5,922 bases of DNA from Methyloglobulus sp. (lineage in GTDB: Bacteria; Pseudomonadota; Gammaproteobacteria; Methylococcales; Methylomonadaceae), in the NCBI GenBank assembly GCA_013140405.1, contig JABFSV010000309.1, positions 1-5,922 on the forward strand, in the 5' to 3' direction. Below the pieces are notes generated by a model. That model did not search any database, had not been told where the DNA came from, and saw only the letters and a list, made by a program, of their open reading frames with translations. The translations under genes and the position numbers were made by a program. This document shows positions 1 through 4,380 of this stretch, piece by piece; the stretch's first letter is position 1; every line of letters begins with the position of its first letter.

Positions 1-317
1 CCTTGCCAACGTTGATTCAATGTATCAAACGTCATCATAATGCCATCCAAGCTAATGGAGGATATCGATATGTTTTCATTCAATAACTCAATGGCATAGA
101 CAACGACATGTGAAGGATTTGCCGAAGAGAAATTATAAGCATGGGAAAATGCCCCTTTAAATAGCCCAAAGCCATAAGTGGCAGAGATTGTCTGGTTATT
201 ATCCAAGGTTACATGGGTAGCGGCAGGCATGGCATCCCATGTCAGCGTTGCCGAAGCAGCGAGCTCAGCAAATCCCATCATCAATAATAAAGCGAAAACT
301 ACACTAATTTTTTTCAT
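1..317 (-). CDS. Secreted protein, N-terminal part (family unknown; possibly PEP-CTERM-like), cut by window edge
   Basis: The frame is open from the ATG at 317 down to base 1, giving 105 codons plus two bases; the C-terminus lies outside. The start is supported by GGAG seven bases upstream. Residues 1-23 are a clear Sec signal peptide (MKK, then a hydrophobic stretch, then A-S-A with cleavage likely before TLTW). The mature part is rich in Ser, Asn, Thr and aromatic residues and has predicted beta character (GAFSHAYNF at 55-63, ISISSISLDG at 83-92). That composition resembles short exported proteins of the FxDxF/PEP-CTERM kind, but the diagnostic C-terminal anchor cannot be seen, so I do not assign a family. 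The leader holds a c-di-GMP-I-like riboswitch, so expression probably follows the motile/sessile second messenger, which would fit a surface or matrix protein. The existence of the gene is fairly certain; its function is not known. Confidence 0.75.
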   Translation of the reverse strand, partial: MKKISVVFALLLMMGFAELAASATLTWDAMPAATHVTLDNNQTISATYGFGLFKGAFSHAYNFSSANPSHVVVYAIELLNENISISSISLDGIMMTFDTLNQRWQ

Positions 318-367
318 AAGAAACTCCAAAGTTATAAAATGTTACGTTCAGTTATAAACAAATATTT

Positions 368-463
368 GCAACTCGGCTTTCTTCCATTGGGTCATTAAAA
401 AGATCCTTAGCTTTCCGTCCTTGCCTCACAGCAAGTTTGGCTTTCATCGTCCTTGAACCGTGC
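368..463 (-). ncRNA. Cyclic-di-GMP-I (GEMM) riboswitch aptamer in the leader of the secreted-protein gene
   Basis: Read on the minus strand, the segment shows the GEMM-I layout. An AGCCAAAC strand is followed by a perfect six-pair hairpin (420-425 with 430-435, last pair G-U) closed by a GUGA GNRA tetraloop (426-429). Then come GGACGGAAAGCU, a CUAAGG strand (405-410), an AAUGG strand (384-388), and a terminal AGCCGAGUUGC. The GGACGnAAAGC block, the GNRA loop and the CUAAG/AAUGG pair, which resembles a tetraloop receptor, are the hallmarks of this class. AGC before CAAAC can pair with GCU after GGAAA, replacing the GGC/GCC pair of the Vibrio cholerae Vc2 RNA. About 50 bases separate the aptamer end from the start codon at 317. 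No intrinsic terminator is visible there, so control of translation or a remote expression platform is more likely. The 5' boundary is approximate. Discrimination between c-di-GMP and 3',3'-cGAMP variants cannot be settled by eye. Confidence 0.72.
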
Positions 464-477
464 CAACCCTCAGGTTG
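464..477. repeat. Small hairpin next to the riboswitch
   Basis: CAACC (464-468) and GGTTG (473-477) flank a four-base loop. It lies immediately 5' of the aptamer on the minus-strand transcript and could be an extra leader stem. No T-run follows on either strand, so it is not a terminator. Confidence 0.4.
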
Positions 478-509
478 ATCACGCATACCCACAAACTCTA
501 TTCATTGCC

Positions 510-526
510 CAGCAGCATCGCTGCTG
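510..526. repeat. Perfect 7-bp inverted repeat, 3-base centre
   Basis: CAGCAGC (510-516) and GCTGCTG (520-526) surround ATC. It lies upstream of the minus-strand riboswitch, in the stretch where the promoter of the secreted-protein gene should lie. It may be an operator or an RNA hairpin; no T-run follows on either strand. Confidence 0.45.
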
Positions 527-641
527 AAAAGATAAGCCGTAGAGCAAGTGTGTATTTATTCCATAGTTACTCAGTAGCCAAGTCACAGGTGTTTTGGCTA
601 ATCTGCGTTAATAGTGTGTATTGTGCCTACCAATCTGGAGC

Positions 642-661
642 TTATTGCCCTGTGGCAATAA
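642..661. repeat. Perfect 8-bp hairpin downstream of the minus-strand operon
   Basis: TTATTGCC (642-649) and GGCAATAA (654-661) flank a CTGT loop. It sits about 80 bases beyond the last stop of the minus-strand operon. It could mark the 3' end of that transcript, but the minus strand has no U-tract after it. The rest of 527-742 shows nothing I can support as a gene. Confidence 0.5.
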
Positions 662-742
662 TTTGGGAACAGAGCCATTAAGGCCGATGCTTTCCAAGAC
701 AATAAATTTAGTTATTGGCTTTGGCATTTACTATTTTCAGAT

Positions 743-1159
743 CTATCGAACGCGGGTGTCGGCCGACTGAAATTGATTTTCGTGTGATTGGCTTGTCGAA
801 CCCGGTTGAAAGAAAGCCTTCACCATCCAAACCATAGGCAAGGCTGTGTATAAGGTTTGGATTGATGAGATGAGGTTAAACGCAAGCCTCAATGGCGAGG
901 TCTCCTCATCTACGATCTTGTCGCTTGCGCCAAGGGATCTGGTGGGTTGGCTTTTGGTAAGTTCGCCAATGATGAATCCTGCGCCACTCACCAATAACAA
1001 GGTAGACGGGGCCGTCATCTGTTGTTCAATATTTCGCACCAGTGTACCGGTGCGAATAGAGATCCTCCGTTGCCGATTCAACACCTGCCGCTCCGCATCC
1101 CTGATTTGGCTTGCCAGGGAATTGCCTTTGCTTCTGTTTAAAAGATGGGATGCCATCAT
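743..1159 (-). CDS. Hypothetical membrane protein, last gene of the operon (YqjK position)
   Basis: A 138-residue frame. I do not recognise a firm family. The N-terminal third is basic and helical (LASQIRDAERQVLNRQRRIS, residues 15-34). A hydrophobic segment follows at about 51-66 (STLLLVSGAGFIIGEL), and a second amphipathic-to-hydrophobic segment lies at about 90-117. In enterobacteria the DUF883 gene yqjD is followed by yqjE and then yqjK, a small basic helical protein with a membrane segment. This gene sits in the same place with similar general design, which is positional analogy, not shown homology. Its first ATG overlaps the TGA of the upstream gene (ATGA). A second in-frame ATG three bases on is better spaced (four bases) from GAGGG, so the true start may be 1156. 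Either way it should be translationally coupled to the gene before it. Confidence 0.7.
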   Translation of the reverse strand: MMASHLLNRSKGNSLASQIRDAERQVLNRQRRISIRTGTLVRNIEQQMTAPSTLLLVSGAGFIIGELTKSQPTRSLGASDKIVDEETSPLRLAFNLISSIQTLYTALPMVWMVKAFFQPGSTSQSHENQFQSADTRVR

Positions 1160-1602
1160 GCCCTCGTAACTTTTTCATGTCCTGGTAGGCCGTTACTGGG
1201 GTGAAGACTGCGGAGGGTCGCCGGGAATTTCAAGTAATGGCTCTTGTGGCGTATGAAACGACAGAAGATTAGAGCTAGCAGCAAATTTAAAACGACAGCA
1301 AGCAGTATGGCATTACTGGACATAAAGCCATTTTCGACCAATCCCAGCACTACAGCAGCCAGAAGCCCCAGCCATGCGCCGCACAGCAAACCGGCAACCA
1401 ATACCCCCGCCATGACCATGTTCACCAGGCTTAAGCCCGCCTGTTGGGTTTCCAACCCAGCGAGCTGGAGGCGATCATGGCTTAGCCCAAGCAATTCATG
1501 CCATAACGATTGGGTGTCTTCCAGTACACTGGAATCGCTCTCGTTAACACCGTGCGTTGCAATAGGTGGAACTATGCCATCCTTGATGGTATTTGAATCC
1601 AT
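1156..1602 (-). CDS. Phage holin family / YqjE-like inner-membrane protein
   Basis: A 148-residue protein with a cytoplasmic-looking N-terminus (1-52) containing the helical stretch SLWHELLGLSHDRLQLAGLE. Two strongly hydrophobic segments follow, at about 56-87 and 95-116, and then a basic tail. This arrangement, with an acidic-basic amphipathic helix (RLQLAGLE..) leading into a two-helix hairpin, is typical of the 'phage holin family' (Holin_X) to which E. coli YqjE belongs. Despite the name these are housekeeping inner-membrane proteins, not lysis proteins, and no phage genes are nearby. Only ten bases separate its start from the stop of the DUF883 gene upstream, and I find no good Shine-Dalgarno sequence before its ATG, so it probably depends on translation of that gene. 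It overlaps the next gene by four bases (ATGA). The family assignment rests on architecture and context. Confidence 0.75.
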   Translation of the reverse strand: MDSNTIKDGIVPPIATHGVNESDSSVLEDTQSLWHELLGLSHDRLQLAGLETQQAGLSLVNMVMAGVLVAGLLCGAWLGLLAAVVLGLVENGFMSSNAILLAVVLNLLLALIFCRFIRHKSHYLKFPATLRSLHPSNGLPGHEKVTRA

Positions 1603-1612
1603 GCTAGGCAGT

Positions 1613-1843
1613 CTAACGGGCGCTCAATAAACGGCTGAGCAAAAAACCAGCAGCTACCGCGATACCCAATGATGTAGCTGGGTTGTTTTGTACATAACCG
1701 CAGCAATCCTTCATTAGGCGCTGTTCCGCATTTTTCAATTGTTCGCCTTTTTCGCTAAGTGCGTCCGCGGCTTGGTGGGTGGCATTCGCTATCTTTTCGC
1801 CAGCTTCATGGGCGAACTGTGATGCTTTGTCTGTCATTTCCAT
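1613..1843 (-). CDS. DUF883 (ElaB/YqjD-type) membrane-anchored protein, second tandem copy
   Basis: A 76-residue protein with the two-part plan of the ElaB/YqjD/DUF883 family. Residues 1-46 form a charged, Ala-rich amphipathic helix (KASQFAHEAGEKIANATHQA). It is followed by the family signature NNPATSLGIA and one C-terminal membrane helix ending in LLSRLLSAR. In E. coli, family members attach to the inner membrane by this tail and bind ribosomes, mainly in stationary phase; whether this copy does so is unknown. It is shorter than YqjD (about 100 residues), lacking N-terminal sequence. By hand count it is identical to the upstream copy at 45 of 76 positions without gaps, so the two arose by duplication. 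Cys-Cys at 47-48 replaces Tyr-Thr of the other copy. AGAAG eight bases before the ATG supports the start; a second in-frame Met is residue 3. Confidence 0.9.
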   Translation of the reverse strand: MEMTDKASQFAHEAGEKIANATHQAADALSEKGEQLKNAEQRLMKDCCGYVQNNPATSLGIAVAAGFLLSRLLSAR

Positions 1844-1865
1844 GGTGATTTCTTCTCTTTGTTGA

Positions 1866-1884
1866 GCCGTCTGTTAACTACGGC
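1866..1884. repeat. Hairpin between the two DUF883 genes
   Basis: GCCGT (1866-1870) and ACGGC (1880-1884) flank a nine-base loop in the 69-bp gap between the paralogues. This gap is the longest inside the operon. The hairpin has no T-run and could be a processing or stabilising element that sets the ratio of the two products; this is inference. Confidence 0.35.
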
Positions 1885-1912
1885 ATTCGGGTTATGGGAT
1901 ATAGACGATAGG

Positions 1913-2143
1913 TTAACGGCCACTTAATACGCGGCTAAGCAAAAAGCCAGCGGCAAGAGCGATACCTAAAGACGTAATGGGGTTGTCGCGGGTATAAGTT
2001 GTGTAATCTTTAATCAAACGTTTCTCGGCTTTTTTCAGTTTCTCGGCTTTTTCGTCAAACGCTTCAGCGGCGTGCGTGGCCGCATTGGTGGCCTTGTCGA
2101 CCGCTTCATGTGCATAGTTAGAGGCTTTGTTAATGGTTGTCAC
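1913..2143 (-). CDS. DUF883 (ElaB/YqjD-type) membrane-anchored protein, first tandem copy, GTG start
   Basis: A 76-residue protein in the same family as the next gene. It has a charged Ala/Lys/Glu-rich amphipathic helix (about 5-46, with AEAFDEKAEKLKKAEKRL), the motif DNPITSLGIA at 53-62, and a single C-terminal membrane helix ending in LLSRVLSGR. The family is known for tail-anchoring in the inner membrane and ribosome association in E. coli; here only membership is visible. Translation starts at GTG, not ATG, and the choice is supported by GGAG (2152-2155) eight bases upstream and by length equal to the paralogue. It begins 14 bases after the stop of the BON lipoprotein gene, so the two are cotranscribed. 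The helix is richer in Lys (KAEKLKKAEKRLIK) than the second copy. Confidence 0.9.
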   Translation of the reverse strand: MTTINKASNYAHEAVDKATNAATHAAEAFDEKAEKLKKAEKRLIKDYTTYTRDNPITSLGIALAAGFLLSRVLSGR

Positions 2144-2151
2144 TGTGGTTT

Positions 2152-2155
2152 CTCC
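2152..2155 (-). promoter_or_regulatory. Ribosome binding site fixing the GTG start
   Basis: GGAG on the minus strand, eight bases before GTG (2143-2141). It decides the unusual start of the first DUF883 gene, as no ATG is available at that end of the frame. Confidence 0.7.
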
Positions 2156-2157
2156 AA

Positions 2158-2472
2158 CTATTTAAGGCGCATGTCATTCTTAACTGATTTCACACCGATG
2201 ACATCGCGTGCAACTTCGATCGCCTTGGCAATGTCGGCACGGGAATTGACGAAGCCGCTTAATTGGACTTCACCCTTAAAGGTTTCCACGTTGATCTCGG
2301 CAGAACTAAGCGAAGGGTCATCAAGGATAGCCGCCTTAACCTTGGTTGTAAGCACCGTGTCGTCAACGTACTCCCCCACTCCTTCTTGCTTTGGTGTCGA
2401 TGCGCAAGACACGACGACCAATAAGGCCAAGACCATAAAAAAAGCTGTAGCTAATCTAATAAGTTGTTTCAT
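2158..2472 (-). CDS. BON-domain outer-membrane lipoprotein, first gene of the operon
   Basis: A 104-residue lipoprotein. Residues 1-22 are a lipoprotein signal ending in the lipobox VVSC, with the acylated Cys at 23; the next residues are Ala and Ser, not Asp, so sorting to the outer membrane is expected. Residues 34-104 form one BON domain (GEYVDDTVLTTKVKAAILDD, then FKGEVQLSGFVNS, then GVKSVKNDMRL), the fold of OsmY and of the BON part of E. coli DolP, which bind phospholipid membrane and help maintain the envelope. The frame stays open to a GTG at 2535, but I start at 2472. There an AGGAG sits eight bases before the ATG, and only this start puts the signal peptide at the N-terminus. It leads the operon with the DUF883 and holin-family genes, and its promoter region carries one copy of the 18-bp motif. 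Confidence 0.9.
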   Translation of the reverse strand: MKQLIRLATAFFMVLALLVVVSCASTPKQEGVGEYVDDTVLTTKVKAAILDDPSLSSAEINVETFKGEVQLSGFVNSRADIAKAIEVARDVIGVKSVKNDMRLK

Positions 2473-2480
2473 GGGTAAAT

Positions 2481-2485
2481 CTCCT
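2481..2485 (-). promoter_or_regulatory. Ribosome binding site deciding the BON lipoprotein start
   Basis: AGGAG on the minus strand, eight bases before ATG at 2472. It favours the 104-residue lipoprotein over a 125-residue form from the GTG at 2535, which has no comparable site. Confidence 0.75.
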
Positions 2486-2646
2486 GTAATACGAAAAAAT
2501 CTAACATGTGGTTTTAAGGTTAAATCTTCAGTCACGAGCGTTCACCGCAGGTAAAAAAACCGTCGTGGCATTTCATAGGCAAATCACCTCAACAGAGCTA
2601 TTGGTTCAAGACTCGCTTTACGTTAAAACCTTGAGGCCACTTTAGC

Positions 2647-2652
2647 TATATA
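2647..2652 (-). promoter_or_regulatory. Candidate -10 box for the minus-strand BON/DUF883 operon
   Basis: TATATA on the minus strand. It begins at position 29 counted from the first base of the 18-bp motif, the same distance as TATATC at 4242. With a 17-base spacer the -35 would be TTACCG inside the motif, so the motif would cover the -35 region. The transcript would have a leader of roughly 165 bases. Confidence 0.45.
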
Positions 2653-2662
2653 ACCGGCCTTG

Positions 2663-2680
2663 GTCGGTACGGTAACGTAC
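2663..2680 (-). promoter_or_regulatory. 18-bp dyad motif, copy 1, facing the minus-strand operon
   Basis: On the minus strand it reads GTACGTTACCGTACCGAC. The core at 2667-2680 has perfect five-base arms, GTACG and CGTAC, around four bases. It is followed by the GAC tail shared by all three copies. It points toward the BON/DUF883 operon and overlaps the proposed -35 region. It looks like an operator for a dimeric regulator that I cannot identify. Confidence 0.65.
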
Positions 2681-2765
2681 ATTAAGGCAATATTTGGATA
2701 TGCTAAAACAAACTGTGCGATGAGCTTGTCCGTTGAGCAAATATCTTCTTTTGTAAGGGCGTTAA

Positions 2766-2783
2766 GTGCGTTACCGTACAGAC
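2766..2783 (+). promoter_or_regulatory. 18-bp dyad motif, copy 2, facing the OmpA-family gene
   Basis: GTGCGTTACCGTACAGAC; the arms GTGCG and CGTAC differ from perfect symmetry at one base. It lies 99 bp centre to centre from copy 1 and is oriented toward the gene at 3011. Unlike the other copies there is no TATAT at position 29. The nearest -10-like sequence is TATGCT at 2803-2808, nine bases further on, so the promoter geometry here may differ. Confidence 0.62.
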
Positions 2784-2821
2784 CAGCAGATGTTGTTGCG
2801 ATTATGCTACTTATGGTGTCC

Positions 2822-2848
2822 GTTTAACAACGCCATAGGCGGTTTAAC
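2822..2848 (+). repeat. Direct repeat GTTTAAC flanking a short hairpin in the OmpA leader
   Basis: GTTTAAC occurs at 2822-2828 and again at 2842-2848, exactly 20 bp apart, about two helical turns. Between them CGCC-ATA-GGCG (2831-2841) is a small inverted repeat. This may be a second regulator site or an RNA stem in the long leader. The rest of 2849-3010 shows no gene; GTTTAC (2897-2902) and GTAAAC (2924-2929) form another loose inverted pair. Confidence 0.35.
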
Positions 2849-3010
2849 CATTTTATAGAGTGTCTTTACGGGAGCAGGATAGCCACGACCCGTACTGTTT
2901 ACCTAGTGGATGAGTTTAAATAAGTAAACGGATCGAATTACCATTTGGAATTGTTAAGCCAGTGATCTGTTTTTTGGTTTCCAACTTTTTATACACTAAA
3001 GGAAAATACC

Positions 3011-4069
3011 ATGATAAAAAAATATGTACTTGCCTTTGCCCTATTGATAGGCTTAAGTCTTGCTGCTTCGGCACAAGCGAAAGAAGAGTTTCTGGACAAT
3101 CGATGGTACGTCGCGCCTTTCGGTTCTTACGTGAATCCCGGTGGTGACAGGAATTCTGATAACGCAGGATATGGCGCAGGCTTAGGCATCGGAAAAATCA
3201 TCAATGAACATTTCAACGTCGAAGTAAGGGGTTTCTATAACGGTTTTGATGATAAGACTAATCGATTCCCCCAAAAAAATGGCCAATGGGATTTGGTTGG
3301 CGGTACGCTAGACTTGCAATACTATTTTATGCGTGACAAATTTTCCCCTTATGGTGTGATTGCTGCGGGCGGCATGAACAGCAATGTCAATGGCCGAAGT
3401 GGTGCCGGTTTCATTGGTGAAGTAGGTACAGGTTTTACTTATGAAATCTTTGACAATTTGCTGTTCCGCAGTGATGTCCGTTACCGCTATAACAACAATT
3501 TCGACGCTAACCTAACTCCGGCAAGACATACCAATGAATATCATGACATGATTGTAAATGTCGGCTTTGTGATACCTTTTGGGCCAAAGCCTCAACCTGT
3601 TGCGCCCGCTACAGAACCTGTTGTTGATTGTTCAACGTTAGATTCTGATTCCGATGGCGTGAATGATTGTATCGACACCTGCCCAGGCACTTTAGCGGGT
3701 GCTAAAGTAGATGGTCAAGGTTGCCCATTAAGTGTTGAACTGAAAGGGGTGAATTTTGAGTTTGATTCTGCCCAATTGACCGCCACTGCAATGACCATAC
3801 TTGACGGCGTTGCTGAAAACCTTATTGCTTACCCACAAAAGAACGATATTGAAGTCCGTGGACATACCAGCAGTGAAGGCACTAGCAAACACAATATGCG
3901 CCTGTCGCAAAGACGTTCGCAATCCGTTGTTGATTACCTGAGCATGAAAGGCGTGACAAATCGCCTGACTGCACATGGTTATGGTGAAGATATGCCTATC
4001 GCTGACAACAGCTCTGAAGAAGGCAAATCACAAAACCGCCGTGTTGAGCTAGTCTGGATCGGTCAATAA
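3011..4069 (+). CDS. OmpA-family outer-membrane protein with TSP3 linker and peptidoglycan-binding domain
   Basis: A 352-residue protein. A signal peptide covers 1-23 (cleavage after AQA). An eight-strand-type beta barrel covers about 28-191, with alternating patterns such as FNVEVRGFYNGF and TLDLQYYFM. It is followed by a Pro-rich hinge and a thrombospondin type-3 calcium-type repeat (DSDSDGVNDCIDTCPGT, 211-227, with Cys at 207, 220, 224 and 238). The OmpA-like domain at about 245-350 has NFEFDSAQL, GHTSSEG, RLSQRRSQSVVDYL and the closing NRRVEL. The family anchors the outer membrane to peptidoglycan by binding diaminopimelate with an Asp and an Arg. The Arg is present (R302 in QRR), but the Asp of the usual GHTD is Ser287 here. 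Upstream are AAAGGA seven bases before ATG, a long leader and motif copy 2; a strong terminator follows. The length and domain order resemble OprF/OmpA-type porins, and I give no symbol because the exact orthologue is unclear. Confidence 0.93.
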   Translation: MIKKYVLAFALLIGLSLAASAQAKEEFLDNRWYVAPFGSYVNPGGDRNSDNAGYGAGLGIGKIINEHFNVEVRGFYNGFDDKTNRFPQKNGQWDLVGGTLDLQYYFMRDKFSPYGVIAAGGMNSNVNGRSGAGFIGEVGTGFTYEIFDNLLFRSDVRYRYNNNFDANLTPARHTNEYHDMIVNVGFVIPFGPKPQPVAPATEPVVDCSTLDSDSDGVNDCIDTCPGTLAGAKVDGQGCPLSVELKGVNFEFDSAQLTATAMTILDGVAENLIAYPQKNDIEVRGHTSSEGTSKHNMRLSQRRSQSVVDYLSMKGVTNRLTAHGYGEDMPIADNSSEEGKSQNRRVELVWIGQ

Positions 4070-4120
4070 CGAACGTTTAAGGTCAAAAGTTTTTTCAAAA
4101 AAATCTGAATAGCCAAACTA

Positions 4121-4150
4121 AAAAACCCGCTTTAAAGGCGGGTTTTTTTT
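4121..4150 (+). terminator. Rho-independent terminator of the OmpA-family gene
   Basis: CCCGC (4126-4130) and GCGGG (4138-4142) pair around a seven-base loop, extended by A-T pairs from the flanking A5 and T8 runs. It lies about 50 bases after the stop codon. The A-run before the stem lets it act on both strands, but no minus-strand gene ends here. It isolates ompA from the BON-DUF1207 operon. Confidence 0.92.
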
Positions 4151-4213
4151 ATCTGTATAAAAAACGAAATTACAAATCGGGCCGCTGTTTTCAAATGGCT
4201 GCTGAAACCTTAT

Positions 4214-4231
4214 GTACGATAACGCACAGAC
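4214..4231 (+). promoter_or_regulatory. 18-bp dyad motif, copy 3, facing the BON-DUF1207 operon
   Basis: GTACGATAACGCACAGAC; the arms GTACG and CGCAC differ from perfect symmetry at one base. It has the same GAC tail and the same orientation relative to its gene as copies 1 and 2. It lies between the ompA terminator and the BON lipoprotein gene. Confidence 0.65.
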
Positions 4232-4241
4232 ACTATCTGGA

Positions 4242-4247
4242 TATATC
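4242..4247 (+). promoter_or_regulatory. Candidate -10 box for the BON-DUF1207 operon
   Basis: TATATC, preceded by GG at 4239-4240, begins at position 29 from the start of motif copy 3. This is the same spacing and the same GG-N-TATAT context as the minus-strand copy 1. It would give a leader of about 125 bases; nothing else is evident in 4248-4380 apart from the ribosome binding site before 4381. Confidence 0.45.
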
Positions 4248-4380
4248 GTTAAGCTTAGACCGAATTTTCAATACGCTGAACTTTATCTAATTACTTGTTT
4301 TTCAACTGAAATTTAAGGATAAAAAAGCACTACTTTGCGGTTTGGCTCACATTTAGAACACATAACATAAAGGAAAACCC

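Noticed and set aside
460..681. Plus-strand 73-codon open frame
   Set aside because: It starts at GTG inside the riboswitch region, has no ribosome binding site, and its composition (many Ser, Tyr, Cys, His) does not look like a protein; the region is better explained as leader and hairpins.
1043..1053. A fourth copy of the 18-bp motif (GTACCGGTGCG)
   Set aside because: It lies in coding sequence and lacks the spacing between arms and the GAC tail.
846..1169. Plus-strand open frame opposite the hypothetical membrane protein
   Set aside because: Antisense shadow; the minus-strand frame is part of a tight operon with stop/start overlap.
1156..1602. A prophage or lysis cassette because of the holin-family protein
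   Set aside because: This family is a housekeeping membrane protein group; there is no endolysin, spanin or other phage gene here.
1244..1630. Plus-strand open frame opposite the holin-family gene
   Set aside because: Antisense shadow of a gene with clear membrane segments and operon context.
2072..2554. Plus-strand 160-codon open frame across the BON and DUF883 genes
   Set aside because: It crosses two well-supported minus-strand genes and has no family features.
2990..2995. TATACA as a -10 box for the OmpA-family gene
   Set aside because: It would start the transcript within about ten bases of the start codon, leaving no room for the ribosome binding site, and no -35 is visible.
2962..3147. 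Short plus-strand frame overlapping the start of the OmpA-family gene
   Set aside because: Out of frame with the signal peptide and barrel of the real gene.
3728..3976. Minus-strand frame inside the OmpA domain
   Set aside because: Antisense shadow of a conserved domain.
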